From Leucobacter chromiireducens (GTDB lineage Bacteria > Actinomycetota > Actinomycetes > Actinomycetales > Microbacteriaceae): a DNA stretch of 64,000 bases. A program made the translations under genes and the position numbers. How positions within the stretch are numbered: the stretch's first letter is position 1; every line of letters starts with the position of its first letter. Of this stretch, positions 27,703 to 35,780 are shown piece after piece. Below the pieces are notes generated by a model that was not told where the DNA came from, made no database searches, and saw nothing but the letters and a program-made list of their open reading frames with translations. Location: the NCBI RefSeq assembly GCF_003917135.1, contig NZ_RPDI01000010.1:3794-67793 (forward strand), written 5' to 3'.

Positions 27703-27703
<1 letters not shown>

Positions 27704-28104
27704 CACTGTTGCTTCCAAAACTGTTCCAATCCTTCGTGGACAACGTTCACATCGTCCGGGGTGCCAAAGAGTTCGAATCGATAGAGGACTGGAACGTCGC
27801 ACTTCCGCGCCACGATGTCCCCAGCGAGGCCGTACGCCTCACCGAAATTGGTGTTGCCCGCGGCGATCACGCCCCGAATCAACTTCCGATTGCCCTCATC
27901 GTTGAGGAACCGGATGACCTGCTTGGGAACGGCCCGCGTTGCGGGCCCTCCGCCGTAGGTGGGCAGCAGGAGCACGAACGGCTCCGTGACGACGAGCGGC
28001 TCATCCTTCGCATACAGCGGGATGCGGTGCGCTGGCCGTCCAAGTTTCTCGACGAACCGGTGTGTGTACCCGGAAACGCTTGAGAAGTAGACCAAATCCG
28101 CCAT
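27703..28104 (-). CDS. nrdI: NrdI flavodoxin-like protein
   Basis: A 133-residue flavodoxin-like protein that generates the oxidant used to assemble the Mn(III)2-tyrosyl radical cofactor of NrdF. The FMN-binding phosphate loop is [17 protein letters not shown] at the N-terminus; PTYGGG and [16 protein letters not shown] form the rest of the flavin site. ATG 28104 is chosen because GAGGTGAT, a near-perfect match to the 16S 3' end, lies just upstream; two earlier start codons overlap it. It overlaps nrdE by one base. Confidence 0.95.
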
Positions 28105-28142
28105 GGTCATCACCTCTATCCGAAGCGGATTGTGCTGCTGAA

Positions 28143-28187
28143 ACGCCCCCGGCGGTCGAAGCGTGAAGCTTCGTCCGCCGTGGGCGT
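28143..28187 (-). other. Long hairpin in the nrdH-nrdI intercistronic gap
   Basis: Two 20-nt arms (28143-28162 and 28168-28187) pair with only two mismatches around a 5-nt loop. The structure fills much of the 99-nt gap between nrdH and nrdI. It could act as partial terminator, processing site or stabiliser of the nrdH message. Confidence 0.65.
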
Positions 28188-28203
28188 CGCACGGGGCCCG
28201 ACG

Positions 28204-28440
28204 TTAGTCGGCGAGGCGGCTCGCGAGCTCCGAAATCTTGTCGGGGCGGAAGCCGGACCAGTGCTCCTCGTCGGTCACCACGACGGGCGCCTGCAGGTAC
28301 CCGAGCTCCTTCACCGCCTCGAGTGCCGCTTCGTCCTGCGAGAGGTCGAGCACGTTGTACTCGATCCCCTTGCTGTCGAGCGCCCGGTACGTCGCGGTGC
28401 ACTGCACGCACGACGGCTTCGTGTATACCGTAATGGCCAT
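28204..28440 (-). CDS. nrdH: Glutaredoxin-like NrdH redoxin
   Basis: A 78-residue thioredoxin-fold electron donor for the class Ib reductase. The active site is CVQC at residues 11-14, preceded by VYTKPS, and the NrdH-specific C-terminal signature WSGFRPDKI is intact. GAAGGG lies 7 nt before ATG 28440, which decides this start over upstream in-frame codons. It is the first gene of the nrd operon and follows the NrdR-box region. Confidence 0.95.
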   Translation of the reverse strand: MAITVYTKPSCVQCTATYRALDSKGIEYNVLDLSQDEAALEAVKELGYLQAPVVVTDEEHWSGFRPDKISELASRLAD

Positions 28441-28480
28441 TTCACGCCCTTCTTTACCAACCTCGAGCCTCACCCCGAGG

Positions 28481-28530
28481 CACTACATCTAGTGAACCAC
28501 ACCTCGCCCGACCACAACATGCTGTAGTTA
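28481..28530 (-). promoter_or_regulatory. Tandem NrdR-type boxes upstream of nrdH
   Basis: CACTACATCTAGTG (28481-28494) is a perfect palindrome apart from its centre, and ACAACATGCTGTAGT (28514-28528) is a close relative; their centres are about three helical turns apart. Both match the AC(A/T)A-TG(T)AGT form of NrdR boxes, through which NrdR-(d)ATP represses nrd genes. A further CTACA/TGTAA pair lies just beyond (28527-28543 region). The nrdR gene itself is not in the window. Confidence 0.65.
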
Positions 28531-28617
28531 CACCGATGTAGTTATTCACGGCCTTTCCACCGAAATTTCGTCGCGCTTGGGGAGAACTTTCGGCACAGTT
28601 CCGCCCCTCTCGAGGGG

Positions 28618-28626
28618 TTATCCACA
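28618..28626 (+). promoter_or_regulatory. Perfect DnaA box upstream of nrdHIEF
   Basis: TTATCCACA, followed by GCC, lies 178 nt upstream of the nrdH start. DnaA regulates nrd genes in some bacteria. The stretch 28541-28772 otherwise holds no gene. Confidence 0.5.
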
Positions 28627-28772
28627 GCCTGGGGGTGTGGAAAGATTTTTCATTCACGCCCCCTCCCCGGCGTGTCGCATCTGGTGCCGCAGCGACCCCT
28701 CGGCGAGCACGGGCGAGGCACGCGCCTGCCCCCAATCACGGGCCAGCTTCCGGCCGCCAGCGCGGCGATTGA

Positions 28773-29123
28773 TCACAGTGCGATTGGCCACAGGAGCTCC
28801 GTCCCGTCCGCCTGGAACCAGCGCAGCACGAGCATGCCGTCCGGGGCGCCGGAGACCGCCTCAGCGTGCGCCCCGCGGAGCGCGACGCGCAGCCGCTCCC
28901 CAGGGTGCACGGTCCGCGGAAGCGAGAGCCCGAGCATCCCTCTCCCGGCGAGCGCAAACCGCACCGACAGGAGCGGCGTCTCGCCTATGTGCGCCACCTC
29001 GATGACCCCGGACGCCGAGCGCGCTGTCACCAGCCACGGCACCGGCACGGCCGCAGGGGCCGCACCAACGCCGACCCGGCCCGCGGGGGGCCGGAGGCGT
29101 GTCGAGAGCCGGAAGGGGTTCAT
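28773..29123 (-). CDS. Hypothetical protein
   Basis: A 116-residue protein that I do not recognise. It has an Arg/Pro-rich N-terminus (FRLSTRLRPPAGRVG), then alternating hydrophobic residues suggesting a beta-rich domain (WLVTARSA, GVIEVAHIG, LLSVRFALAG, LRVALRG, MLVLRWFQADGTELLWPIAL). There is no signal peptide or membrane helix. It begins 38 nt after rlmH on the same strand and probably belongs to that transcript; a TACCCT 6 nt before ATG 29123 could alternatively give a leaderless start. Length, GC bias at third positions and clean spacing support a real gene. Confidence 0.55.
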   Translation of the reverse strand: MNPFRLSTRLRPPAGRVGVGAAPAAVPVPWLVTARSASGVIEVAHIGETPLLSVRFALAGRGMLGLSLPRTVHPGERLRVALRGAHAEAVSGAPDGMLVLRWFQADGTELLWPIAL

Positions 29124-29161
29124 GCGGCGAGGGTACCGCGCACCTCCGACACCGCGGTGGC

Positions 29162-29620
29162 CTACACGTGGTGGTAGGCGCGCCCCGCCGTGATCTCCTG
29201 TGCGCGGTAGAGCTGCTCGGCGAGGATCAGCCGCACAAGCTGGTGCGGGAACACGAGCGCTGACAGGCTCCACACGAAGCCGGCGCGCTGCCGCACCGCG
29301 TCGGACACCCCGTACGCGCCACCGATCACGACCACGATCTGGCGCCCGCCGTCGAGCTCCGCGCGCAGCCTCCGCGCGAGCTCCGGGGAGTCGACGTTCC
29401 GGCCGCGCTCGTCCAGGAGCACAACGAAGGCGTCGCGATCCAGCTTTGCGAGGATGCGCTCCGACTCCTCGGCGCGCGCAGCGTCGCCGTCGCGCGCGGA
29501 GTGCGGCAGGAGCTGCCACGCGACGTCGAACGGCTTGCGCAGGCGCTGCTCGTAGCGCGCGATGCCGTCGGCCACCCAGGCCTCGTGCTTCTTGCCGACG
29601 GCGAGGATCTTGATGCTCAT
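29162..29620 (-). CDS. rlmH: 23S rRNA (pseudouridine(1915)-N3)-methyltransferase
   Basis: A 152-residue SPOUT methyltransferase that methylates pseudouridine 1915 in helix 69 of 23S rRNA. The S-adenosylmethionine knot is visible as FVVLLDERGRNVDSPELA and VVVIGGAYGVSD, with the C-terminal SALVFPHQLVRLILAEQLYRA cut to its core PHQLVRLILAEQLYRA and the ending GRAYHHV. Length matches the family. GGGGGA precedes ATG 29620. It follows the aminotransferase gene by 24 nt and is likely cotranscribed. Although the rlmH 3' end is the SCCmec target in staphylococci, no cassette is inserted here. Confidence 0.95.
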   Translation of the reverse strand: MSIKILAVGKKHEAWVADGIARYEQRLRKPFDVAWQLLPHSARDGDAARAEESERILAKLDRDAFVVLLDERGRNVDSPELARRLRAELDGGRQIVVVIGGAYGVSDAVRQRAGFVWSLSALVFPHQLVRLILAEQLYRAQEITAGRAYHHV

Positions 29621-29644
29621 CGGGGAATCTCCCCCGTCGGCGCA

Positions 29645-30871
29645 CTAGTCACGCCGCACCCCGGCGAGGTACTCGCCGATCCGGCCGATCGCCTCGGTGA
29701 GCACGGGAACGCTCGGCAGTGTCACGAAGCGGAGGTGGTCTGGCGTCGGCAGGTTGAAGCCGCGCCCGTTCGTGACGAGCACCTGCGTTGCGCGCAGCAG
29801 CTCGATGACGAACCGCTGATCGTCGTCGATCGGGTACCGTTCGGGATCGAGCCGCGGGAACAGGTACATCGCGCCGCCCGGCCGCACGCAGCTGACCCCG
29901 GGGATCTCGGTGAGGAGGCGGTGCGCAGCGTCACGCTGCTCGCGCAGCCGCCCACCTGGCGCGCACAGTTCGGCGATCCCCGAGCCGTTGCCCGCGGGAT
30001 CGAGGGCGACGGGGATCGCGTGCTGCGCTGGCGCGTTCGCGCACATCCGCATGTTGGCGAGGAGCGTGAGTCCCTCGAGGAAGTCGCGCGCGCGCTCGCG
30101 GTTGCCGCTCGTCACGAGCCAGCCGGCGCGATACCCCGCGACGCGCTGCACCTTTGACAGCCCGCTGAAGGTGAGGCAGAGCGTGTCGTTCACGTGCCGG
30201 GCTGCGTGCTCGTGCACCGCGTCCTCGAACAGGATGCGGTCGTAGATCTCGTCGGCCATGAGCACGAGTCCGTGCCGCTCGGCGAGCGCAGCGAAGCCGC
30301 GCACCAGCTCGGCCGAGTACACCGCGCCCGTCGGATTGTTCGGGTTGATCAGCACGATCCCCGTGGTGGCTGGGGTGATCAGCGCCTCGATGGCGGCGAG
30401 GTCGGGCAGCCAGCCGGTGCGCTCGTCGCACGGGTAGTGCACCGCGCGCCCGCCGGCGAGCGTCACCTGCGCGGTCCAGAGCGGATAGTCGGGCGCAGGC
30501 ACGAGGATCTCATCGCCCGTGTCGACGAGGGCCTGCAGCACGAGCGAGATGAGCTCGCTCACTCCGTTGCCGAGGAAGACGTCGTCCGGGCCGATCCCCG
30601 GGATCCCCGCCGCGGTGTACGCCGCGGCGACGGCCTCCCGCGCCGGCAGGATCCCGCGCGAGTCCGTGTAGCCCTGCGCGATCGGCAGCGCACGCTGCAC
30701 CGCCTCGACGATCTCGGGCGGTGCCTCGAATCCGAACGGGGCCGGGTTGCCGATGTTGAGCTTCAGCACCGTGCGCCCCTCACGCTCGAGCCGCTCGGCC
30801 TCCTGCAGGATCGGACCGCGCACGTCGTAGCGCACACCGGCGAGTTTGCGTGACTGGGTGATCTGGCGCAC
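29645..30871 (-). CDS. Pyridoxal-phosphate aminotransferase, AlaA-like
   Basis: A 408-residue fold-type I aminotransferase of the class that includes glutamate-pyruvate transaminase AlaA. The N-terminal YDVRGPILQEAERLE and LNIGNPAPFGF are AlaA-like. Cofactor residues are seen in LINPNNPTGAVY, MADEIYDRILFE (the Asp/Tyr pair) and the Schiff-base lysine in FSGLSKVQRVAGYRAGW at about residue 230. The start is GTG 30871, with TAGGAT ending 6 nt upstream and no ribosome site, so a leaderless transcript is likely. Substrates are probably alanine/2-oxoglutarate, by family. Confidence 0.88.
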   Translation of the reverse strand: MRQITQSRKLAGVRYDVRGPILQEAERLEREGRTVLKLNIGNPAPFGFEAPPEIVEAVQRALPIAQGYTDSRGILPAREAVAAAYTAAGIPGIGPDDVFLGNGVSELISLVLQALVDTGDEILVPAPDYPLWTAQVTLAGGRAVHYPCDERTGWLPDLAAIEALITPATTGIVLINPNNPTGAVYSAELVRGFAALAERHGLVLMADEIYDRILFEDAVHEHAARHVNDTLCLTFSGLSKVQRVAGYRAGWLVTSGNRERARDFLEGLTLLANMRMCANAPAQHAIPVALDPAGNGSGIAELCAPGGRLREQRDAAHRLLTEIPGVSCVRPGGAMYLFPRLDPERYPIDDDQRFVIELLRATQVLVTNGRGFNLPTPDHLRFVTLPSVPVLTEAIGRIGEYLAGVRRD

Positions 30872-30877
30872 GGGAAG

Positions 30878-30883
30878 ATCCTA
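30878..30883 (-). promoter_or_regulatory. -10 box TAGGAT for leaderless aminotransferase transcript
   Basis: On the minus strand TAGGAT, CTTCCC and the GTG start follow each other directly, a 6-nt gap. There is no ribosome site in the gap. Confidence 0.45.
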
Positions 30884-30933
30884 CTCCCGCGTGTTCCCTC
30901 GGCACGCACGCTGGCAGGCGCGCCGCGGGCGCG

Positions 30934-32814
30934 CTACTGCTGCTGTGAGTAGAGCTCCGCGTACGCACCCTCCTGGGCGAGCAGTTCCTCGTGCGTGCCG
31001 GCCTCGAGGATCCGGCCGGCGCCGACGACGTAGATGCGGTCGGCGTCGACCACGGTGGAGAGCCGGTGCGCGATCGCGATCGTGGTGCGGCCGCTGCGCG
31101 CGTCCTCGAGCGCGCGCTGCACCACGCGCTCGTTCACGGTGTCGAGGGCGCTGGTCGCCTCGTCGAGCACCAGCACACGCGGGTTCTTCAGCAGCACGCG
31201 CGCGATCGCGATGCGCTGCTTCTCACCGCCGGAGAGGCGGTAGCCGCGCTCACCAACGATCGTGTCGTAGCCGTCGGCGAAGCCGGCGATGGTCTCGTGG
31301 ATGTTCGCGAGGCCGGCTGCGTGCTCCAGCTCCTCCTGCGTCGCATCGGGTTTCGCGTATCGGAGGTTCGCCGCGATCGACGCGTGGAAGAGGTAGGGCT
31401 CCTGGGTGACCACGCCGATGCGGTCCATGAGCGCCTCCTGCGCGAGCGACTTCACGTCGTCACCGCCGTAGCTCACCGTGCCGGATGACGCGTCGTAGAG
31501 GCGCGGGATCAGGTTGCCGATCGTGGTCTTGCCGGAGCCCGACGCGCCGACGAACGCGACGAACTCGCCGGGCGCCACCTCGAAGGAGATGCGGTCGAGC
31601 GTTGGGCGATCGTCGGGGCCGGCGTCCGGGTAGCGGAACGTCACCTCGGAGAACTCGATGCGCCCGGCTCGGCCGGGTGCGTCGGAGGGCGCAGCGGCGT
31701 TCGGTGCGTCGACGATGGCTGGGGCGAGGTCGAGGTACTCGAAGATGCGGGCGAACAGCGCGCTCGAGGTCTGCAGGTCGAGCGCGATGCGCATGAGCGC
31801 CATCATCGGGAAGAGGAGGCGCGACTGCACCGTGGTGAACGCGACGATCGTGCCCGCGGTGATGCCCGGGTCGAAGTCCGAGCCCTGCGCCTCCGCCATG
31901 AGCCAGCCGGAGACGAGGTACACGATGGCGGGCACCGCGGACAGGAACACCTGCACGAGCGCGAAGAACACCTGCCCGCTCATGGTCTGCTGCACCTGCA
32001 GCGCGATCTGGTTGCGGTTCTCGTCCGCGTACCGCTCCGTCTCGGCGCCCTGCCGCGAGTAGGTCTTCGCGAGCAGCACGCCGGACACCGAGAGCGCCTC
32101 CTGCGTGATCGCGGTCATCTCGGACAGCGACTCCTGCGTGCGGCCGGCGATCCGGGCGCGCACCTGGCCGACGCGGCGCTGCGCGAAGACGAGCACGGGC
32201 ATGAGCAGCAGCGCCACGATCGTGAGCTGCCAGCTGAGCAGGATCATGGCCACCGCGGCGGCGACGACCGTCACGGTGTTGCCGATGATGTTCGACACCG
32301 TGTTCGTGAGCACGTTCGCGACGCCGCCGACGTCGTTCTGCAGCCGGGACTGGATCACGCCGGTCTTCGTGCGCGTGAAGAAGCCGAGCTCCATGCGCTG
32401 CAGGTGCGTGAACAGCGCGACGCGGAGATCGCCCATCACGCGGTTGCCCACCCGCGCGGTGAAGTACGTCTGGATGATCCCGAGCCCCGAGGAGATCACG
32501 AACACCACGATCATGGCGACCACCAACCAGGTCAGGATCGGGAGGTTCGGCCCGGATCCGTCGACCGGGAACAGCCCATCATCAAACACGCGCTGCGTGA
32601 TGAGCGGCGGCAGGATCGCGAGCGCCGCCGACACGATCACGAGCGCGATGATCACGGCGAGCGGCCAGCGGTATGGCCGGAACAGCGCGGCGATGCGCTT
32701 CCCGAGGTTCGCGACTTTCGGGGCCTGGCTGTTCAGCTCGCGCTGCCGCTCCATGTCGCCGCCGGACACCCGCGAGCCCCGGCCTCCGCCGCCCATGCCA
32801 CCACCCATGCTCAT
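30934..32814 (-). CDS. ABC exporter, fused membrane and ATPase domains
   Basis: A 626-residue half-transporter. A Gly/Met-rich N-terminus (GGGMGGGGRGS) precedes six membrane helices between about residues 45 and 340, then the nucleotide-binding domain. Walker A is GASGSGKTT, the signature is LSGGEKQRIAIARVL, Walker B is VLVLDEATSALD, and the switch is AIAHRLSTV. The type is that of multidrug/lipid exporters acting as homodimers or with a partner; no partner gene is adjacent. ATG 32814 is preceded by TATGCT at 6 nt and no ribosome site. The substrate is unknown. Confidence 0.9.
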   Translation of the reverse strand: MSMGGGMGGGGRGSRVSGGDMERQRELNSQAPKVANLGKRIAALFRPYRWPLAVIIALVIVSAALAILPPLITQRVFDDGLFPVDGSGPNLPILTWLVVAMIVVFVISSGLGIIQTYFTARVGNRVMGDLRVALFTHLQRMELGFFTRTKTGVIQSRLQNDVGGVANVLTNTVSNIIGNTVTVVAAAVAMILLSWQLTIVALLLMPVLVFAQRRVGQVRARIAGRTQESLSEMTAITQEALSVSGVLLAKTYSRQGAETERYADENRNQIALQVQQTMSGQVFFALVQVFLSAVPAIVYLVSGWLMAEAQGSDFDPGITAGTIVAFTTVQSRLLFPMMALMRIALDLQTSSALFARIFEYLDLAPAIVDAPNAAAPSDAPGRAGRIEFSEVTFRYPDAGPDDRPTLDRISFEVAPGEFVAFVGASGSGKTTIGNLIPRLYDASSGTVSYGGDDVKSLAQEALMDRIGVVTQEPYLFHASIAANLRYAKPDATQEELEHAAGLANIHETIAGFADGYDTIVGERGYRLSGGEKQRIAIARVLLKNPRVLVLDEATSALDTVNERVVQRALEDARSGRTTIAIAHRLSTVVDADRIYVVGAGRILEAGTHEELLAQEGAYAELYSQQQ

Positions 32815-32820
32815 GTTCGG

Positions 32821-32826
32821 AGCATA
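32821..32826 (-). promoter_or_regulatory. -10 box TATGCT for leaderless ABC-exporter transcript
   Basis: TATGCT is followed by CCGAAC and then the ATG at 32814. No ribosome site is present in between. Confidence 0.45.
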
Positions 32827-32881
32827 GCGGCGATGGGGCGCGCGGCACAGCGTTCGCGTGGCCAATCACCGCGCGCTGCCG

Positions 32882-34111
32882 CTACGCCCGGGCGTCGGCT
32901 GGCTCCCCGCCCGGTGCGGGGAAGCACACCCGGTTGACGAGCAGCCCCGCTCCGACGCCGGCGAGCAGCGGCAGCGCGACGGCACCGTCGACCACGAGCA
33001 CGAGCAGCAGGAACGCGGCGAGCGGCCGGCGCCAGCCCACGGTCACGGTCGCGGCCATCGCGATCATGACGGCGGCCGCGGGATCGAGCTCGGGCCACAG
33101 TGCCGCGCTCGCCGCCCCGACCGCAGCGCCGATGAAGATCAGCGGGAAGATCTCGCCGCCGCGCCAGCCCGCGGCGAGGCACAGCACGAGGGCGACGAGC
33201 TTCGCCGCGGCGAGGAGCGCGAGCGGGAGCCACGCCCCATCTGCGGCGAGCGCGTTCACGGTTCCGAGGTCGTGGTGGCCGGAGAACCGAACGAGTGGCA
33301 CCGCGGCCGCGAGCCCCGCGAACAGCACGGTGCCCACGGCGGTGGCCACCCAGGGTCGCGGAGCGGCGGCGGCCACCCGCCGAGCTGCGGGGAGCAGCAG
33401 CCGGAACGCCGCGCCGAGCAGCAGCCCGGCGCACGCGGGCACCACGAGCAGCCACGTCACCCCCTGGCTGGCCTCGGGGAGCGGCACCGCGGTCACCCCC
33501 TCGCCGCCGAAGACCGTGCGTGCCACGAACAGGAACACGAAGAACCCGGATCCCGCGGCGACGAGCGACGCGAAGCGGCTCGGGGTGAGGCGATCCCCGT
33601 CGAGCGCCGCGGCGGCCGGCGGCGACGCGTAGAGGCCGCCCAGCGCCCCGGCGGCACCGGCCTCCGCGATCGCGCGGGCCGCAGCCTCGTCGCGCGCGAT
33701 CAGGCGTGACACGATCGCCGAGCACTGCGCGATGACCGCGAGCAGCCCGGCTTCCGGCCCGATCGCCCCGCCGAATGCGACGGCGACGATCGCGCTGAGC
33801 GCGGTCACGGTGATCGTGCGGCGTGATCGCAGCCAGGGTCGTTCGGCGTCTCGGAGCAGCTCGTCCATGGACTCCGTCGGCGCGATGCGCGCGAGCGCGA
33901 TCAGCAGGGCCCCGCCGCACAGGATCGTGAGGAAGATCCGGAGCGGGCCGGCCGCCTCCGCGCCCCACACGAGGCGCTGGAGCGCCAGCATGCCCTGGAA
34001 GGTGAGCAGCGCGATAAGCCCGGCGAAACCGCCCATCAGGATCGCGGTCGCGAGCGGTTTCGCGTTGGCCAGGAGGCGCGCGGTGCGCGCGGGCCGCCCG
34101 GCGGGGGTCAC
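32882..34111 (-). CDS. ClC-family chloride channel/antiporter
   Basis: A 409-residue membrane protein with about ten helices. The ClC selectivity signatures are present in diverged form: GGAIGPEAGL for the GxxGPE loop carrying the gating glutamate, and GWRGGEIFPLIFIGAA for the GGxFxP loop. The start is GTG 34111, overlapping the stop of the K+ channel gene by 4 nt (GTGA), so the two are translated together. There is no cytoplasmic CBS domain. Transport mode (channel or H+ antiport) cannot be told by eye. It is the second gene of a two-gene operon. Confidence 0.82.
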   Translation of the reverse strand: MTPAGRPARTARLLANAKPLATAILMGGFAGLIALLTFQGMLALQRLVWGAEAAGPLRIFLTILCGGALLIALARIAPTESMDELLRDAERPWLRSRRTITVTALSAIVAVAFGGAIGPEAGLLAVIAQCSAIVSRLIARDEAAARAIAEAGAAGALGGLYASPPAAAALDGDRLTPSRFASLVAAGSGFFVFLFVARTVFGGEGVTAVPLPEASQGVTWLLVVPACAGLLLGAAFRLLLPAARRVAAAAPRPWVATAVGTVLFAGLAAAVPLVRFSGHHDLGTVNALAADGAWLPLALLAAAKLVALVLCLAAGWRGGEIFPLIFIGAAVGAASAALWPELDPAAAVMIAMAATVTVGWRRPLAAFLLLVLVVDGAVALPLLAGVGAGLLVNRVCFPAPGGEPADARA

Positions 34112-34671
34112 GCGGTGTCCGATCGCGCGGGATCCGCGGCCCCGCCGCGCGGACGCCCCAACCTGCGCTGCGCGATCCGCGAGAGCTCCGCACCGAACAG
34201 GCCGAGGAATACAAGGTCGAAGACGAGGATGAGCGAGACGAGGGCGCGCGCGAACTGACCGACCGCGTGAATGTCGCCGTAGCCGGTCGTCGTCATCGTC
34301 GTGAGCGTGAAGTAGAGCGCGTCGATGCGGGTCTCGATGCCGGTGAACTGGCCGGGCATCTCCCGCGCAACCGTGAAGATCCCGAGCGCGCAGGCGACGG
34401 CGACAACGAGCAGGAGCGCGAGCAGCCGGAAGAGGTTGGAGCCGCGCATGAACATGCGCACGAGCACCGCGGCGAGCAGCAGCGAGGAGCCGATCGTGAG
34501 CGTGATCAGCCACCACGCGGTGCCGTCCTGCGCGGAGAGCGGCACGGTCGCGAAGAAGATGAGGAGCGCAACGGCGATGCCCACCGTCGTGAGCGTGTCC
34601 CTGCCGACGGCGCCGCGCGTCGGCGCTCCGGTCGGTGCCGGCTCAGTGGTGTGGGTGTCCGCCTCGCTCAC
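34108..34671 (-). CDS. Potassium channel family protein (Ion_trans_2)
   Basis: A 187-residue membrane protein. About three hydrophobic helices (30-46, 53-71, 82-100) lead to a pore loop with the K+ selectivity filter TTTGYGD at residues 127-133 and a final inner helix at about 140-165. There is no cytoplasmic RCK or nucleotide-binding domain, only a short basic tail. The start is GTG 34671, which lacks a clear ribosome site and is the least certain part. The gene overlaps the ClC gene; joint potassium and chloride movement is a plausible shared task. Confidence 0.85.
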   Translation of the reverse strand: MSEADTHTTEPAPTGAPTRGAVGRDTLTTVGIAVALLIFFATVPLSAQDGTAWWLITLTIGSSLLLAAVLVRMFMRGSNLFRLLALLLVVAVACALGIFTVAREMPGQFTGIETRIDALYFTLTTMTTTGYGDIHAVGQFARALVSLILVFDLVFLGLFGAELSRIAQRRLGRPRGGAADPARSDTA

Positions 34672-34778
34672 AGCGCAAGCTTCTCACGTCGGGGCGTTGT
34701 GCGCGCGGAGGTCCGCCGCACGTTTCCCTGCTCCGCGGGGCAAAGCTGGCGCGGAGCCGAGCTGCCGTGGCGCGCGGG

Positions 34779-34807
34779 GTGCCACCAGGACTCCGCCCTG
34801 GCGGCAC
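34779..34807. terminator. Hairpin downstream of kdgK
   Basis: GTGCCACCAGG (34779-34789) pairs with CCTGGCGGCAC (34797-34807) with one A/C mismatch and a 7-nt loop. It lies just after the kdgK stop and is the likely end of the uronate operon on the minus strand. The rest of 34672-34814 holds no gene. Confidence 0.55.
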
Positions 34808-34814
34808 ACTCACC

Positions 34815-35780
34815 TCACCGCTGCACGGGATCCGCGGCGTGCAGCAGCGCGAAGTCGCGCCGCCGCGGCAGCCCCTCCCAGTCGCCCTCGGTCAGACACG
34901 CGAACGCCCCGGCGGTCACCGCGGTGGCGAGCCGCTCGCTCAGCGGCGCCCCCGCCAGCCAATCGGCGAGGTAGCCGGCGACGAACGCGTCGCCCGCCCC
35001 GACCGTGTCGACCGCTGCGATCGGCACGGCGGCGACGCTGAGCGCGTGCTCCCCGTCGTTCGCGTGGCAGCCGCGTGCGCCCAGCTTGATGATGGCCTCC
35101 GCCGGCCCGAGCGCGCGGAGCCCGCGCGCGAGTTCCTCAGGGGGCGCGTCGCCGAGCACGATCGCGGCCTCGTCGTCGCCGGCGAACACGATGTCCACGC
35201 GGCCGAGCAGCCGGGTGAGGTGGCGTGCGGCCTCCTCGCGCGGCCACAGCGCCGAGCGGTAATTGAGGTCGAGCGCGACCGTCACCCCGGCCTCCCTCGC
35301 ACGGTCGATCACCGCGTCGACGGTCTGCGCCGCGGAGTCGGAGAGCGCCGGGGTGATCCCGGTCAGGTGCACGAGCGCCGCGCGTTCGACGAGTCCGGCA
35401 GGCACGTCCGAAGGCGCGAGGCGAGACCCTGCACCGTGGCGGCGGTAGTAAACGACGCGCGAGGTGCCGCTCGTCGGCCGCTCCTTCAGCATGAGGCCCG
35501 TTGGGGCGTCGGGGTCCGTGGTGACCCTCGGCGTCACGCCCTCCGCCCGCAGCTCGCGCGCAATGAGCTCCCCGACGCCGTCGTCGCCGAGTCGCCCGCA
35601 CCAGACCACCGGCGCGCCCAGTCGGGCCAGCCCGATGGCGACATTCGACTCGGCGCCGCCGAAGCCGAATCCCAGCGTGCGCTGGGTGGCCAGCCGGCCG
35701 GGATCGCGCTGCCGCAGGAGCCCCATGGACTCGCCGACGGTGAGCACGTAGCGGCCGGGCTCGGCGCCACCGCCGGTCAC
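34815..35780 (-). CDS. kdgK: 2-keto-3-deoxygluconate kinase (PfkB family)
   Basis: A 321-residue sugar kinase that phosphorylates 2-keto-3-deoxygluconate to KDPG. PfkB signatures are GFGGAESNVAIGLARLG near the N-terminus and DTVGAGDAFVAGYLADWL near residue 265, with the catalytic Asp in GAGDAF; LDLNYRSALWP is typical of KdgK. GTG 35780 overlaps the aldolase stop by 4 nt (GTGA). It is the last gene of the operon HADH-kduD-eda-kdgK. The pathway position is strongly supported by those neighbours. Confidence 0.88.
   Translation of the reverse strand: MTGGGAEPGRYVLTVGESMGLLRQRDPGRLATQRTLGFGFGGAESNVAIGLARLGAPVVWCGRLGDDGVGELIARELRAEGVTPRVTTDPDAPTGLMLKERPTSGTSRVVYYRRHGAGSRLAPSDVPAGLVERAALVHLTGITPALSDSAAQTVDAVIDRAREAGVTVALDLNYRSALWPREEAARHLTRLLGRVDIVFAGDDEAAIVLGDAPPEELARGLRALGPAEAIIKLGARGCHANDGEHALSVAAVPIAAVDTVGAGDAFVAGYLADWLAGAPLSERLATAVTAGAFACLTEGDWEGLPRRRDFALLHAADPVQR

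Noticed and set aside
28441-28772. Adenosylcobalamin riboswitch upstream of nrd genes
   Set aside because: No B12-box-like sequence was seen, and the operon encodes the B12-independent class Ib enzyme. NrdR boxes explain the conserved structure.
29162-29620. SCCmec-like cassette at the rlmH 3' end
   Set aside because: rlmH is intact, no ccr recombinase is present and no repeat of its 3' end was found.
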